64,000 nt of DNA, from the NCBI RefSeq assembly GCF_014076415.1, contig NZ_CP043568.1:4278001-4342000 (forward strand), written 5' to 3'. The stretch comes from Comamonas testosteroni. Its GTDB lineage: Bacteria > Pseudomonadota > Gammaproteobacteria > Burkholderiales > Burkholderiaceae_C. This document shows, piece after piece, positions 37,467-45,847 of the stretch. The notes under the pieces were generated by a model. The model saw only the letters and a list, made by a program, of their open reading frames with translations, was not told where the DNA came from and did no database searches. The first letter of the stretch is position 1. The number at the start of each line of letters is the position of its first letter. The translations under genes were made by a program, and so were the position numbers.

Positions 37467-37582
37467 CCCCCTGAGGCGCTGCGCCTAAGCGGCCGCGCGC
37501 CTTCCCCCCTCTCTGTTCGGAAGGGGGACGACTGCATCACTGCGGGGCGGCGGGGCTGCCCAGGCCCTTGCTTGCTGTCCCC
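37467..37582. repeat. Dispersed repeat, family 2, copy 2
   Basis: The sequence begins CCCCCCTGAGGCGCTGCGC, has a central CCCCCT...AGGGGG hairpin, then GACGAC and a GGGC...CCCTTGCTTGCTGTCC tail. It corresponds block by block to 281-358, though longer. It starts four bases after the frmA stop codon. Confidence 0.55.
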
Positions 37583-37629
37583 TACCAAGGATGTGCCAGC
37601 TTTAGTGCAATACCCTGTACTTTCAATTT

Positions 37630-37710
37630 CATAGCTTCTTACGCATGAAATGACTGGATTTCAGATACAAAACTGCTGCAATCGCTTTACAAACAAGCGC
37701 TAGCAGCTTT
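37630..37710. repeat. 81-bp dispersed element, family 1, copy C
   Basis: The left end is CATAGCTTCTTACGCATG and the right end CAAGCGCTAGCAGCTTT, which pair at about 12 of 17 positions. It spans exactly 81 bases, as do copies A and B. It ends just before the fghA ribosome site (TTAGGAG). Confidence 0.6.
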
Positions 37711-37729
37711 TCTTTTAGGAGTAAGCGCC

Positions 37730-38581
37730 ATGGAACTCAAAAACGCCCACGCCTGCTTTGGTGGCGCCCAGCGCTATTACGAGCACCATAGTTCCGAGAT
37801 CGGCCTCGCCATGAAGTTCTCGGTCTATCTGCCGCCCAAGGCCGTGATGGGCGAGAAGGTCCCGGCCCTGCTCTATCTGGCCGGCCTGACCTGCACCGAA
37901 GAAACCTTCATGATCAAGGCCGGAGCCCAGCGCCTGGCCTCCGAACTCAATATCGCCCTGATCTGCCCCGATACCAGCCCGCGCGGTGCGGGCCTGGCGG
38001 GCGAGGCCGACAGCTGGGACTTTGGCGTGGGCGCCGGCTTCTACCTGGACGCGACCACCAGGCCCTGGGCGCTGCACTGGCGCATGGAAAGCTACATCCT
38101 CAACGACCTGCTGCCCCTGGTCGGCAGCAAGCTGCCCGTGGACCTGCAGCGTCTGGGCATCTTCGGCCACAGCATGGGCGGCCACGGCGCGCTGACCCTG
38201 GCGCTGCGCCACCCCGGCCGGTTCAAGTCGGTCTCGGCCTTTGCACCGATTGCCAACCCGCTCAACTGCCCCTGGGGCCACAAGGCTTTCAGCGGCTATC
38301 TGGGCGAAGACAAGGCCGAATGGGCCAGGCATGACGCCAGCGAGCTGATGGGCGCGCAAGCCTCCGCCCCCTACCCGGCAGGCATCCTCATCGACCAGGG
38401 CCTGGCCGACAAGTTCCTGATCGAAAAGCAATTGCTGCCCGAAGCCTTCGAAGCCGCCTGCGCCAAGGCCGGTCAGCCGCTCACGCTGCGCCGGCATACG
38501 GGCTACGACCATGGCTACTATTTCATCCAGAGCTTTGTCGACGACCATCTGCGCCACCATGCGCAGCAACTGGGCGCCTGA
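37730..38581 (+). CDS. fghA: S-formylglutathione hydrolase
   Basis: This 283-residue esterase-D family hydrolase releases formate and glutathione from S-formylglutathione. Its nucleophile elbow is GHSMGGHGALTLAL, with the early region YLAGLTCTEETFMIKAGAQR, the Asp in LIDQGLADKFL and the catalytic His in GYDHGYYFIQSFVDDH. The ATG at 37730 has TAGGAG upstream. It completes the formaldehyde pathway begun by frmA, from which it is separated by 266 bases made largely of two repeats. Confidence 0.97.
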   Translation: MELKNAHACFGGAQRYYEHHSSEIGLAMKFSVYLPPKAVMGEKVPALLYLAGLTCTEETFMIKAGAQRLASELNIALICPDTSPRGAGLAGEADSWDFGVGAGFYLDATTRPWALHWRMESYILNDLLPLVGSKLPVDLQRLGIFGHSMGGHGALTLALRHPGRFKSVSAFAPIANPLNCPWGHKAFSGYLGEDKAEWARHDASELMGAQASAPYPAGILIDQGLADKFLIEKQLLPEAFEAACAKAGQPLTLRRHTGYDHGYYFIQSFVDDHLRHHAQQLGA

Positions 38582-38633
38582 TTCGTCGGGCCTGGTCCGG
38601 GCACCCAAGGGGGCTGGCCGCAGCTGTCACACC

Positions 38634-39623
38634 TCAAGCAATGCAGTGGTCCGCCTGGCCCCGATCCGCCACGACCGCCCGGTGCCCGCCCTGCATCTTG
38701 GCGCTGTACAAGGCTTGATCGGCACGGCGCATGATGGCCTCCAGGCTGCTGTCAGTCGGCACGAAATGCGCAATCCCGACACTCAATGCAGGCATGGAGC
38801 TTCCCGTGGCATACCGCTGCAGCGCCTGCTGTCCGGCCTCCAGCAGCTCCCGCGCCAAACCTGAAACCTGGGCAATATGGCGATCGCAGCACAGAATGGC
38901 AAACTCGTCTCCGCCCAGACGACAGAACACATCCTCGGGAGCCAGCAACCAACGCACGGCAGCAGCCAGATCGCGCAGTGCCTGGTCACCTGCAGGATGT
39001 CCCAGACCATCATTGATGGCTTTGAAGTGGTCTACATCAAAGCTCATGAGCCAAGCTGGCCGCCCCTGCAGCCTATGGGCCGTATAGGCTTGAGCCAGCT
39101 CGCGCATAAAACCCCGGCGATTGCATAGACCCGTCAACTCATCATTCAAGGCCTGCTCCTGCAACTGCTGCTGCATGCGCTTGCTGGCCGTGATGTTGCT
39201 GGCCACCCAGACAACGGCTCTCTCGCCCCAGAAGAGCTCGCCCAAGGCACTGACGCGACCTTCAAACCAGATCGCTTCGGCAGGTCCTTCCAGGGGCAGA
39301 CCCAGCACATCGTGCGCACTCAGCTCATACTCCACGACCTGCATCTTCTGGCTGCTCAGCGCCTCCCGAATCTGCTGAATGAACCACTGAGCCTTGACGG
39401 GAGCCAGCACATCGCCAATGGATTGGCCGACCAGGGACGTTCCGTCATGGTAGTAGCGCTGGTCCTTGCCGCCCAGAACTGCCGCGTAACGCCCCGACTC
39501 CGTCAGGATGAAGGTCGGATCCGGCAAGCCGTTGCAAATGTTTTCGTACTGGCTGGCTGTGAAGAATGTGGTGTCTGACATGAGCACAAGCGAAGCGGGA
39601 ACGACAAATTCTCGCAGAATCAT
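38634..39623 (-). CDS. Diguanylate cyclase with an N-terminal PAS-like domain
   Basis: This 329-residue protein has a PAS-type sensor region (NGLPDPTFILTESGRYAAVL, VGQSIGDVLAPVKAQWFIQQ, WVASNITASKRMQQQLQEQA) joined by a coiled coil to a GGDEF domain (DELTGLCNRRGFMRELAQAY, FDVDHFKAINDGLGHPAGDQ, CRLGGDEFAILCC). The intact GGDEF signature suggests active cyclic-di-GMP synthesis. No upstream RxxD inhibitory site is clear. No transmembrane helix is seen, so it is probably cytoplasmic. The ATG at 39623 has AGGTG upstream; an ATG at 39581 is an alternative. Confidence 0.9.
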   Translation of the reverse strand: MILREFVVPASLVLMSDTTFFTASQYENICNGLPDPTFILTESGRYAAVLGGKDQRYYHDGTSLVGQSIGDVLAPVKAQWFIQQIREALSSQKMQVVEYELSAHDVLGLPLEGPAEAIWFEGRVSALGELFWGERAVVWVASNITASKRMQQQLQEQALNDELTGLCNRRGFMRELAQAYTAHRLQGRPAWLMSFDVDHFKAINDGLGHPAGDQALRDLAAAVRWLLAPEDVFCRLGGDEFAILCCDRHIAQVSGLARELLEAGQQALQRYATGSSMPALSVGIAHFVPTDSSLEAIMRRADQALYSAKMQGGHRAVVADRGQADHCIA

Positions 39624-39713
39624 TTTTTCACCTGCCACCAGCCCAGCTGGGTGTATCCACAAGCAAGAAAACCGCCTGACGGCGATTTCTCCTTGATGCG
39701 GTCCAGCGCCGGA

Positions 39714-39989
39714 TCAGTCCTCGGACCGCTCGGTTCTTCTCGCACGCCGCTGCTGCTCGCGCTCATCGGCACGTTGGGTCTGCACATACAGCTGCTCAAC
39801 CTGTTCGCGCGCCCAGGGCGTCTTGCGCAGAAACTTCAGACTCGAGGAGATGCTGGGATCCAGATTGAAGCAGCGCACGGGCACGCGGCGCCCCAGCTCG
39901 CGCCAGCCGTAGTAATCCACCAGGTCGGTAACGATGCGCTCAAGCGTCAGCCCATGCAGCGGGTTGCGCGGTTGTTCTTGGGAAGTCAT
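39714..39989 (-). CDS. VF530-family (DUF2132) small DNA-binding-like protein
   Basis: This 91-residue protein reads [60 protein letters not shown], which matches the VF530 family closely. The family adopts a small helical fold and is proposed to bind DNA; its role is unknown. The tail is unusually rich in Arg and Glu ([19 protein letters not shown]). It stands alone, 90 bases after the diguanylate cyclase stop. Confidence 0.88.
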   Translation of the reverse strand: MTSQEQPRNPLHGLTLERIVTDLVDYYGWRELGRRVPVRCFNLDPSISSSLKFLRKTPWAREQVEQLYVQTQRADEREQQRRARRTERSED

Positions 39990-40218
39990 GGGCGCATTGT
40001 CAGGGAATCACCCTCCAGGCGTCTGCTCCGGGGACAAGTGCCAGGCCGTGCAGGCCGCAGCGCCTCTCCCCGCCCAGCAATGGACATGGAAAATGCGCCA
40101 CGCCAATGACATGGGTTTGGCTTTGCTGTGCGCCAGCAAGAGATCACACTTTTGGCAACCGGCCTGAGCGAAGACAGGTTCGCTTCAACGGCCATGACGA
40201 GGCGCGAAGGAGCAAAGA

Positions 40219-40575
40219 ATGTCCAAGCAACAGCAAGTCCCCCAGACCAGGGGGGTGGCCGTGCAAATGCTGGCCACGCTCGACCTGGGCCCCGAGATCG
40301 AAGGCATGGCGGGACGCCAGCTTCGCATGCGCCTGGTGACCATGGCGCCAGGCGGCGTCTTCGGCCCGGTTCATGACCACAAAGACAGACCCGGCATGGT
40401 CTACATCCTCGAAGGATGCATCACCGACCATAGAAATGGCGTGGCCACCGACTATGGCCCGGGCGTTGGCTGGCCCGAAGACAGAAACACCACGCACTGG
40501 CTGGAAAACCGTTGCGCCGTGACGGCGGTGGAAATTTCGGTCGACATCATCAAACTGCAGCAGGCTTCAAACTAG
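40219..40575 (+). CDS. Cupin-domain protein
   Basis: This 118-residue single-domain cupin has FGPVHDHKDRPGMVYILEGC (metal-site His-x-His pattern and Glu of cupin motif 1) and THWLENRCAVTAVEISVDII (motif 2 with His). Family members bind a metal and act as isomerases, dioxygenases or sensors. The ATG at 40219 has AGGAG upstream. It converges with the monooxygenase-like gene at 40606. Function is not assignable. Confidence 0.85.
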   Translation: MSKQQQVPQTRGVAVQMLATLDLGPEIEGMAGRQLRMRLVTMAPGGVFGPVHDHKDRPGMVYILEGCITDHRNGVATDYGPGVGWPEDRNTTHWLENRCAVTAVEISVDIIKLQQASN

Positions 40576-40605
40576 GCGCTCTCACGCCAAGCATCTTCCG
40601 CCCGC

Positions 40606-40905
40606 TCAGGTGGCGCGCGGGGCCTGCACCTCGTAGAGCCGCAGATCCCGCTGCCCGATCCCCAGCTCCGGCCAGGCGGCACGCCAGGTCTGGATATGCG
40701 CAGATGCGAAATGTGCATCCAGCGCCGCCTGATCCGACCACAGCTCCTTCACATGGATCAGCCCCGGCACCAGCACATCCTCGGCATAGCCGTATTCAAG
40801 ACAGCCGGGCTCCGCGCGCGAGGCCTCCACCATGGCACGCATGGCAGGTCGGGCAAGGGCCAGGTTCTCGGATGGCAAACGCACCGTCCCCACGATCAGC
40901 AGCAT
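40606..40905 (-). CDS. Antibiotic biosynthesis monooxygenase (ABM)/YgiN-like protein
   Basis: This 99-residue dimeric ferredoxin-fold protein shows the ABM pattern: MLLIVGTVRLPSENLALARP, AMVEASRAEPGCLEYGYAED, then HVKELWSDQAALDAHFASAH. Small ABM proteins act on quinols or are cofactor-free monooxygenases. The ATG at 40905 is preceded by AGAGGAG. It is followed on this strand by the cupin gene in the opposite direction. The nearby mobA aromatic hydroxylase is a possible functional neighbour, which is inference only. Confidence 0.87.
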   Translation of the reverse strand: MLLIVGTVRLPSENLALARPAMRAMVEASRAEPGCLEYGYAEDVLVPGLIHVKELWSDQAALDAHFASAHIQTWRAAWPELGIGQRDLRLYEVQAPRAT

Positions 40906-40970
40906 GTCTTCTCCTCTTGAGCACAGGCACGCATCGTAGCAAGCAGCGCTCACTCGCTCTGCCCGGGCGC

Positions 40971-40995
40971 AAAAAAGGGAGGGTCAAGCCCTCCC
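40971..40995 (-). terminator. Intrinsic terminator of mobA
   Basis: GGGAGGG (40977-40983) pairs perfectly with CCCTCCC (40989-40995). Read on the minus strand, the hairpin is followed by six T. It lies ~50 bases after the mobA stop. Confidence 0.88.
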
Positions 40996-41046
40996 TGAAA
41001 CACCTTCCAGGCGTTGATGCTGACCGGCAGTCCTTGGCTGAGGCTC

Positions 41047-42966
41047 TCAGGCCCGCATGAAGGACTCGAAATAGGCGCTCAGCGCAGCGTGGTCGCCCAG
41101 GGGCAGAACCTGGGCCACATACTGGTCGGGACGCACCACCACCAGAGCGCCCTGCTGGCGGTCGATGCCGCGCAGCTCGAAGATGTCCTGGCCGGCATTC
41201 TTCAGATCGGGGCTGAACACTTTTTCGTAGTCGATCATTCCCAGCTCGCCCTTGCGCGGCAGCAGCAAGGCGGGCAATGTCTCCAGCGCCACCTCGGTAT
41301 AGGCCTGCGGGAAGATGGCGCGCAGATCGAAGATGCTGTCGATATCCTGGCCGGCCGGCGTGAAACGGCGCAGCGGCGATGCCGCATCGCCCTCCAGGAA
41401 GCGGCACAGCGCCAGCAGGCCGGACTCGGGCTGCGCCAGGTCGTTCTGGCCGACGAACGCATACAGGCGCCAGCGGCCATCGGCCTTGCCGCAGTGGCCC
41501 AGCTGCACGGGCTTGGCGTCGGAGACACGCACCACCGGCGCGGAATGGAAACGCATGCCCACCGTGAAGCCGCTGGCCAGTGCCTGATGCGTGGCCTGCC
41601 CTGTCAGCAGCGAGGGCGCATAGTGCGTGCCGACGCCGGCCGTGAAGCGGCCATGCTGCTCGAAGTACTTCTGGAACTCCTTGGGGTCCACACCGCCCTG
41701 GCCGCCTTCCTTGGCCGGGTCGCTGAACATCTTGGCCCATTCGCGGTCAAAGTCGATCAGCTGCTGGGCCACGACCTGGCGCTCTGACGAATAGGTATGC
41801 AGCAACTCGGGCGCACATTGCTTGCGCAGCACGGCGGCCAGCTTCCAGCCCAGGTTGAAGCTGTCCTGCATGGAGAAATTCATGCCCTGGCCGGCCTTGG
41901 GGCTATGGGTGTGGCAGGCATCGCCGGCGATGAAGACGCGCGGCAGGGGCGAGTCCGGCGTGGCCACGGCATCGGCCACATCGTCATATTTGGCGCAGAT
42001 GCGCTGGCCGATCTCATACACCGACCACCAGGGCACATTCTTGACTTCGAGCTTGTAGGGATGGAGCACGCGCTGGGCGCTTGCAATCAGTTGCTCCACC
42101 GTGATGTTGCGGCTGGCCACACGCTCGTCGGCATCCAGCTTGTCCATCTCCACATAAAAGCGCACCAGATGACCGCCTTCGCGCGGGATGATGAGCACAT
42201 TGCCCTGCTCGGACTGGATGGCCACCTTGTAGCGCACATCGGGGAAGTCCGTCACGGCCAGCACATCCATCACGCCCCAGGCCTGATTGGCCGAATCGCC
42301 GACCAGCTGGCGGCCGATGGCCCGGCGCACATTGCTGCGCGCGCCGTCGCAGCCCACCACATAGCGGGCCTGCACCGTTTCGATCTGACCGGCATGGGCG
42401 GCGTCGCAGCGCTCCAGCGTCACGGTGACCGGATAGTCCGCTGCGCCGTTGTCGACCTTCACATCCAGCACGCGGCGGGCATAGTGCGGCTGCAGACGAC
42501 TGGGCGAGTTGCGCATGCGCTCCAGATAGTGGTCGTGCACGCGCGCCTGGTTCAGGATGACGTGAGGGAACTCGGACAGACCGTCTTCCGTGTCCTGCAC
42601 GCGGCCATGGCGGGCGATCCGGCCGGGCTGGACAGGATCGGGCTTCCAGAAGGTGACGTCGTTGATCCAGCATGCCTCCTTGAGGATGGAATCGGCGAAC
42701 TCGAAGGCCTCGAACATCTCCATGGTGCGGCAGGCAATGCCGTCGGCCTGGCCCAGCTCCATCGGTCCTTCCTTTTGTTCCACGATGCAGGTGCGGATAT
42801 CGGGGAAGGCCGCCAGCTGCGCGGCCAGCGTCAGGCCGGCAGGGCCGCAGCCCACGATCAGCACATCGACCTGCGATGGCACGGTCTCGGTATGGGCAGG
42901 GGCCAGCGGCGAAGCTGGTGCGATCAAGGGGTTGCCAGGACGAAAACCGTTCAAATGAAACTGCAT
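41047..42966 (-). CDS. mobA: 3-Hydroxybenzoate 4-monooxygenase
   Basis: This 639-residue FAD enzyme hydroxylates 3-hydroxybenzoate to protocatechuate with NADPH and O2. It has the FAD-binding DVLIVGCGPAGLTLAAQLA (GCGPAG at 39-44), the RxxG-like VVGCDGARSNVRRAIGRQLV region and FIAGDACHTHSPKAGQGMNF. A thioredoxin-like C-terminal domain is expected from the phenol-hydroxylase family. Length, and the divergent MarR gene at 43103, match the C. testosteroni mobA/mobR pair. The frame extends upstream to 43572 only through sequence antisense to mobR. Confidence 0.93.
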   Translation of the reverse strand: MQFHLNGFRPGNPLIAPASPLAPAHTETVPSQVDVLIVGCGPAGLTLAAQLAAFPDIRTCIVEQKEGPMELGQADGIACRTMEMFEAFEFADSILKEACWINDVTFWKPDPVQPGRIARHGRVQDTEDGLSEFPHVILNQARVHDHYLERMRNSPSRLQPHYARRVLDVKVDNGAADYPVTVTLERCDAAHAGQIETVQARYVVGCDGARSNVRRAIGRQLVGDSANQAWGVMDVLAVTDFPDVRYKVAIQSEQGNVLIIPREGGHLVRFYVEMDKLDADERVASRNITVEQLIASAQRVLHPYKLEVKNVPWWSVYEIGQRICAKYDDVADAVATPDSPLPRVFIAGDACHTHSPKAGQGMNFSMQDSFNLGWKLAAVLRKQCAPELLHTYSSERQVVAQQLIDFDREWAKMFSDPAKEGGQGGVDPKEFQKYFEQHGRFTAGVGTHYAPSLLTGQATHQALASGFTVGMRFHSAPVVRVSDAKPVQLGHCGKADGRWRLYAFVGQNDLAQPESGLLALCRFLEGDAASPLRRFTPAGQDIDSIFDLRAIFPQAYTEVALETLPALLLPRKGELGMIDYEKVFSPDLKNAGQDIFELRGIDRQQGALVVVRPDQYVAQVLPLGDHAALSAYFESFMRA

Positions 42967-43029
42967 GGAGGCCTCAAGTTCTTCAAGTGCGCAGACGCCA
43001 GTGTCTGCTAAATCAGTACGCACACAAAT

Positions 43030-43057
43030 AGTATGTACACATACCAAATGCATGCAT
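43030..43057. promoter_or_regulatory. Candidate MobR operator region
   Basis: Between mobA and mobR, GTATGT-AC-ACATAC (43031-43044) is a perfect inverted repeat, and ATGCATGCAT (43048-43057) is a second palindrome four bases away. MarR proteins bind such sites in divergent promoters. The position fits repression of mobA. Confidence 0.55.
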
Positions 43058-43102
43058 CGTATTATTCGAAACTTGAAATGCCAACCCCACCTAGGGAAAA
43101 CC

Positions 43103-43621
43103 ATGATTAGCTCTGCACTGCCAAACGCTGCCTCAGACAGCGCCAGCAGCCACACCGTCTTTCCACGCCTGGAGGTGGAAACCTTTCCCGGCCACGGCAT
43201 ACGCCGCCTGCAACAGGTGGCCGTGGCCGTGTTCAGCCAGGCCACCGAAGCCTGGGGCGTGACGCCGCTGCAATTTGCCGTGCTGCAAAAACTGGTGCAT
43301 CTGCCGGGCATAGACCAGCGCACGCTGAGCATGGAAGTGGGCTTTGACAAATCCACCATCGGCGGCGTGATCGACCGCCTGGAAGCACGTGGTCTGCTGT
43401 TGCGCCAGCACACGGCCAAGGATAGGCGCGTACGTCTGCTGTCCCTGACTCCCGAGGGCCAGGCCCTGCTGACGGATGCCGGCCCCTCTGTGCTGCAAGC
43501 CCAGCAGCAGATGCTGGACCCGCTCAGCGAGACCGAACGCGAGCTCTTCACGCAGCTGATGCGCAAGGTCATAGAGCACCACGAGCAGCTCGATCCCGAG
43601 GCACAGACGCCCGCAGGCTGA
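43103..43621 (+). CDS. mobR: MarR-family regulator of mobA
   Basis: This 172-residue protein has the MarR winged helix: WGVTPLQFAVLQKLVHLPGI, QRTLSMEVGFDKSTIGGVID, RLEARGLLLRQHTAKDRRVR, LLSLTPEGQALL. The Asp-Arg-Arg wing motif is intact. It is divergent from mobA, as in C. testosteroni, where MobR represses mobA and is relieved by 3-hydroxybenzoate. The ATG at 43103 follows AGGGAAAA; the frame runs back to 42965 without homology. A hairpin follows the stop. Confidence 0.9.
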   Translation: MISSALPNAASDSASSHTVFPRLEVETFPGHGIRRLQQVAVAVFSQATEAWGVTPLQFAVLQKLVHLPGIDQRTLSMEVGFDKSTIGGVIDRLEARGLLLRQHTAKDRRVRLLSLTPEGQALLTDAGPSVLQAQQQMLDPLSETERELFTQLMRKVIEHHEQLDPEAQTPAG

Positions 43622-43637
43622 GCGCAAACCGCAAGAA

Positions 43638-43665
43638 AAGCCCCGGGCCGTCAGGCCTGGGGCTT
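43638..43665. terminator. Hairpin between mobR and phnX
   Basis: AAGCCCCGGGCC (43638-43649) pairs with GGCCTGGGGCTT (43654-43665) with one G-T wobble. It lies between two convergent genes and may stop transcription from both, although the T-run is short. Confidence 0.65.
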
Positions 43666-43717
43666 GGCTGGTCAGAACCGGGCTTGCATTCGGGTCTGAA
43701 AACTCCCGAACTGTGCT

Positions 43718-44581
43718 TCAGAACGGCATTTTTCCGGCACGCATCTCGGCCGCGATCTGCGCCAGCACGGCCGGCAGATCGGCCACGCTACGTACCACGT
43801 AATGGGCTCCGGCCTTTTTGAGCTTGGCTTCGGCCACGGCGACACGGGCCTCGACCTCCTCCTCGGGCGCATTGGCAAACTCCTGCACGCTATAGCCGAC
43901 CTCGTTGCCCGACAGGCTCAGGCCCACGGTCCACATGCCTGCGCACAGACCTTCCGCGATGCCGGGCACGGTGTCGTCCACCTTCACGCAGGCACGCACA
44001 TCGCCAATACCCAGGGCCAGCACATTGGCAAGAGCCATGAAGGGGCCGGGGCGGCCGCCGGCTTCGAGCTCGTCGCCCGCCACCACATAGTCGGGCTTGA
44101 GGCCTGCGCCTTCGGCCTGCGGCAGCAACTGGTTGAGCACTTCGCGCGGGTAGCCCGAGCAGGAGCCGACCTTCAGGCCCTGGGCGCGCAGCCATTGCAG
44201 CGTCTGCACAGCGCCTGCTATGGGAGCCGAGAACTCGCCCACCTTGGCAATCTGCAGCGGCATGAAGCGCGCGTAGATGGCATCCACGTCCTCGTTGGTC
44301 GGCGTCCGGCCAAAAGCGGTCTGCCATTGCGCGGCAATGCTTTCATCCTGCAGCAGCTGGTGGATATGGTCCCATTTGGACAGGCCCATGGGGCCGCGCG
44401 CCTGGGTCAGGGTGATGCTGATGCCGAAGCTGGCAAAGGCTTCGACAAAAATCTGCGTGGGTGCGAGCGAACCGAAGTCCACCAGCGTGCCGGCCCAGTC
44501 AAAGATGACGGCTTGCAGCGGCGACAGATCGGCGGTGGGCTGGGACAGCACCAGGGTTTCAGCTTGAGCGATGGAGTTCAT
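43718..44581 (-). CDS. phnX: Phosphonoacetaldehyde hydrolase
   Basis: This 287-residue HAD-superfamily enzyme splits phosphonoacetaldehyde into acetaldehyde and phosphate. It has the nucleophile motif VIFDWAGTLVDFGS (Asp28), the Schiff-base lysine Lys69 in ARGPMGLSKWDHI, the second HAD motif GSCSGYPREVLNQLLP and the Asp pair in CVKVDDTVPGIAEGL. All key residues are present. The ATG at 44581 is chosen over a TTG at 44602. It is the last gene of the phosphonate operon, after the iron alcohol dehydrogenase. No phnW transaminase gene is near. Confidence 0.95.
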   Translation of the reverse strand: MNSIAQAETLVLSQPTADLSPLQAVIFDWAGTLVDFGSLAPTQIFVEAFASFGISITLTQARGPMGLSKWDHIHQLLQDESIAAQWQTAFGRTPTNEDVDAIYARFMPLQIAKVGEFSAPIAGAVQTLQWLRAQGLKVGSCSGYPREVLNQLLPQAEGAGLKPDYVVAGDELEAGGRPGPFMALANVLALGIGDVRACVKVDDTVPGIAEGLCAGMWTVGLSLSGNEVGYSVQEFANAPEEEVEARVAVAEAKLKKAGAHYVVRSVADLPAVLAQIAAEMRAGKMPF

Positions 44582-44639
44582 GGTTTTCAGTGGTGGCTTC
44601 AACAGGATGGAAAGCGGAAACCGGTTCAGGTTCCGGGAC

Positions 44640-45728
44640 TCAGTTCAGAGAGCGAATGAAGTTGCGCCCGCGCGGGCCGCTGGCGGCTTTTTGCACCATG
44701 GCACTCCAGGCCTGGGACGGCACGCCATAGTGGGCCGGATCGGTGGCAACGCCCAGCCCTTGCAGAACGCCGCGCAGACGCTCGACGGCTGCGGCAGGCG
44801 TGCCGGCATCGAAGATGGAAAGCAAGGCCGCATCGGCCGCCGCATCTGCACCCAATGCCATCTCCAGCACCAGGGGCAGGCTGAACGAGCAGGCCAGGCC
44901 GTGCGGCACGCCATGCTGCAGCGTGATGTCGTAGGACAGCGAATGCGCGAGCGCGGTCTTGGTGTTGGAGAAAGCCAGACCGGCCATCAGCGCTGCCTCG
45001 GCCATCTCGCTGCGCAACTGCGCGCTGCCCAGATCCTGCATCAGCGCGGGCAGCGTGGCCAGGGTACGGCGGGCAGACTGCACGGCCAGCGCCATGGAGA
45101 CGGGGTTGCGGTTCACATTCCAGATGGATTCCAGCGCATGCGACAGCGCATCCAGCCCCGAAGCCAGAGTGGCACCCGCCGGCAGGCTGATCATCAGCTC
45201 GGCGTCGATCACCGCGGCCTCGGGCCAGGTGCAGGACTGGTGCAGCGAATACTTCTGGCCGGCGGCTTGATCCCAGATCGTGGCCCAGGGCGTGACTTCG
45301 CTGCCCGTGCCGGCCGTGGTGGGGATGGCGATCAGGGCCTTGTGCCCTTCCGCCCCCAACTGGCCGCCCCGCTTGAGCAGCGCCAGCAGGTCGGCAAACC
45401 GGCCACTGGGCGTATGGCAGATCAAGGCCTTGGCGGAGTCGATGGCACTGCCGCCCCCCAGGGCCACGATCACGGGCACCTCGGCATGGTCACGCTGCAC
45501 CTGCTCGTACAGCGGCGCCAGCCACTGCACATCGGGATTGGGGGCAATGCTGTCGATCACTCCGTGCAGCTGCGCTCCCAGCAGCTGGTGCATGCGCTGC
45601 ACCAGGCCCAGGCTTTGGGCCTCGGGAAAAGTGACCAGCAGGCAGCTGCGCCCGGCCAGCAGGGCCGGCAGCTGATCGAGACTGTTGCGACCCACGCTGA
45701 TGTGCACGGGGTTGTGATAGGTCCACAC
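44640..45728 (-). CDS. Phosphonate-associated iron-containing alcohol dehydrogenase
   Basis: This 362-residue group III dehydrogenase has the NAD motif ALGGGSAIDSAKAL (~89-102), PTTAGTGSEVTPWATIWD (~137-154) and metal ligands Asp193 and His197 (GLDALSHALESIWN), His262 (ALAHSLSYDITLQ) and His276 (HGVPHGLA). It fits the family found next to phosphonate genes and related to phosphonoacetaldehyde reductases. Beside phnX it could oxidise 2-hydroxyethylphosphonate to phosphonoacetaldehyde. Removal of the acetaldehyde formed by PhnX, by reduction to ethanol, is an alternative. It lies 58 bases upstream of phnX on the same strand. Confidence 0.87.
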   Translation of the reverse strand: MWTYHNPVHISVGRNSLDQLPALLAGRSCLLVTFPEAQSLGLVQRMHQLLGAQLHGVIDSIAPNPDVQWLAPLYEQVQRDHAEVPVIVALGGGSAIDSAKALICHTPSGRFADLLALLKRGGQLGAEGHKALIAIPTTAGTGSEVTPWATIWDQAAGQKYSLHQSCTWPEAAVIDAELMISLPAGATLASGLDALSHALESIWNVNRNPVSMALAVQSARRTLATLPALMQDLGSAQLRSEMAEAALMAGLAFSNTKTALAHSLSYDITLQHGVPHGLACSFSLPLVLEMALGADAAADAALLSIFDAGTPAAAVERLRGVLQGLGVATDPAHYGVPSQAWSAMVQKAASGPRGRNFIRSLN

Positions 45729-45784
45729 GAGAATACCCTTTGACGTTTTTTGAGCGAAATCAGCCCTTGACGCTTATGCGCCAA

Positions 45785-45800
45785 GCGCTGATAGCTCATA
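45785..45800. repeat. Partial copy of the 81-bp dispersed element
   Basis: GCGCTGATAGCTCATA resembles the right end of family 1 (GCGCTAGCAGCTAT), preceded by AA as in copies B and C. No left end was found at the expected distance, so this is a half element or a chance match. It lies in the 119-base gap between the phnE stop and the Fe-ADH start. Confidence 0.3.
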
Positions 45801-45847
45801 TTTTTGATATCTCAAGCACTGCGGCGCACACCGGCGCCGCAGCGAAA

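Noticed and set aside
42967..43572. N-terminal extension of mobA to 841 codons.
   Set aside because: The extension is antisense to mobR. The ATG at 42966 gives the 639 residues expected for MobA.
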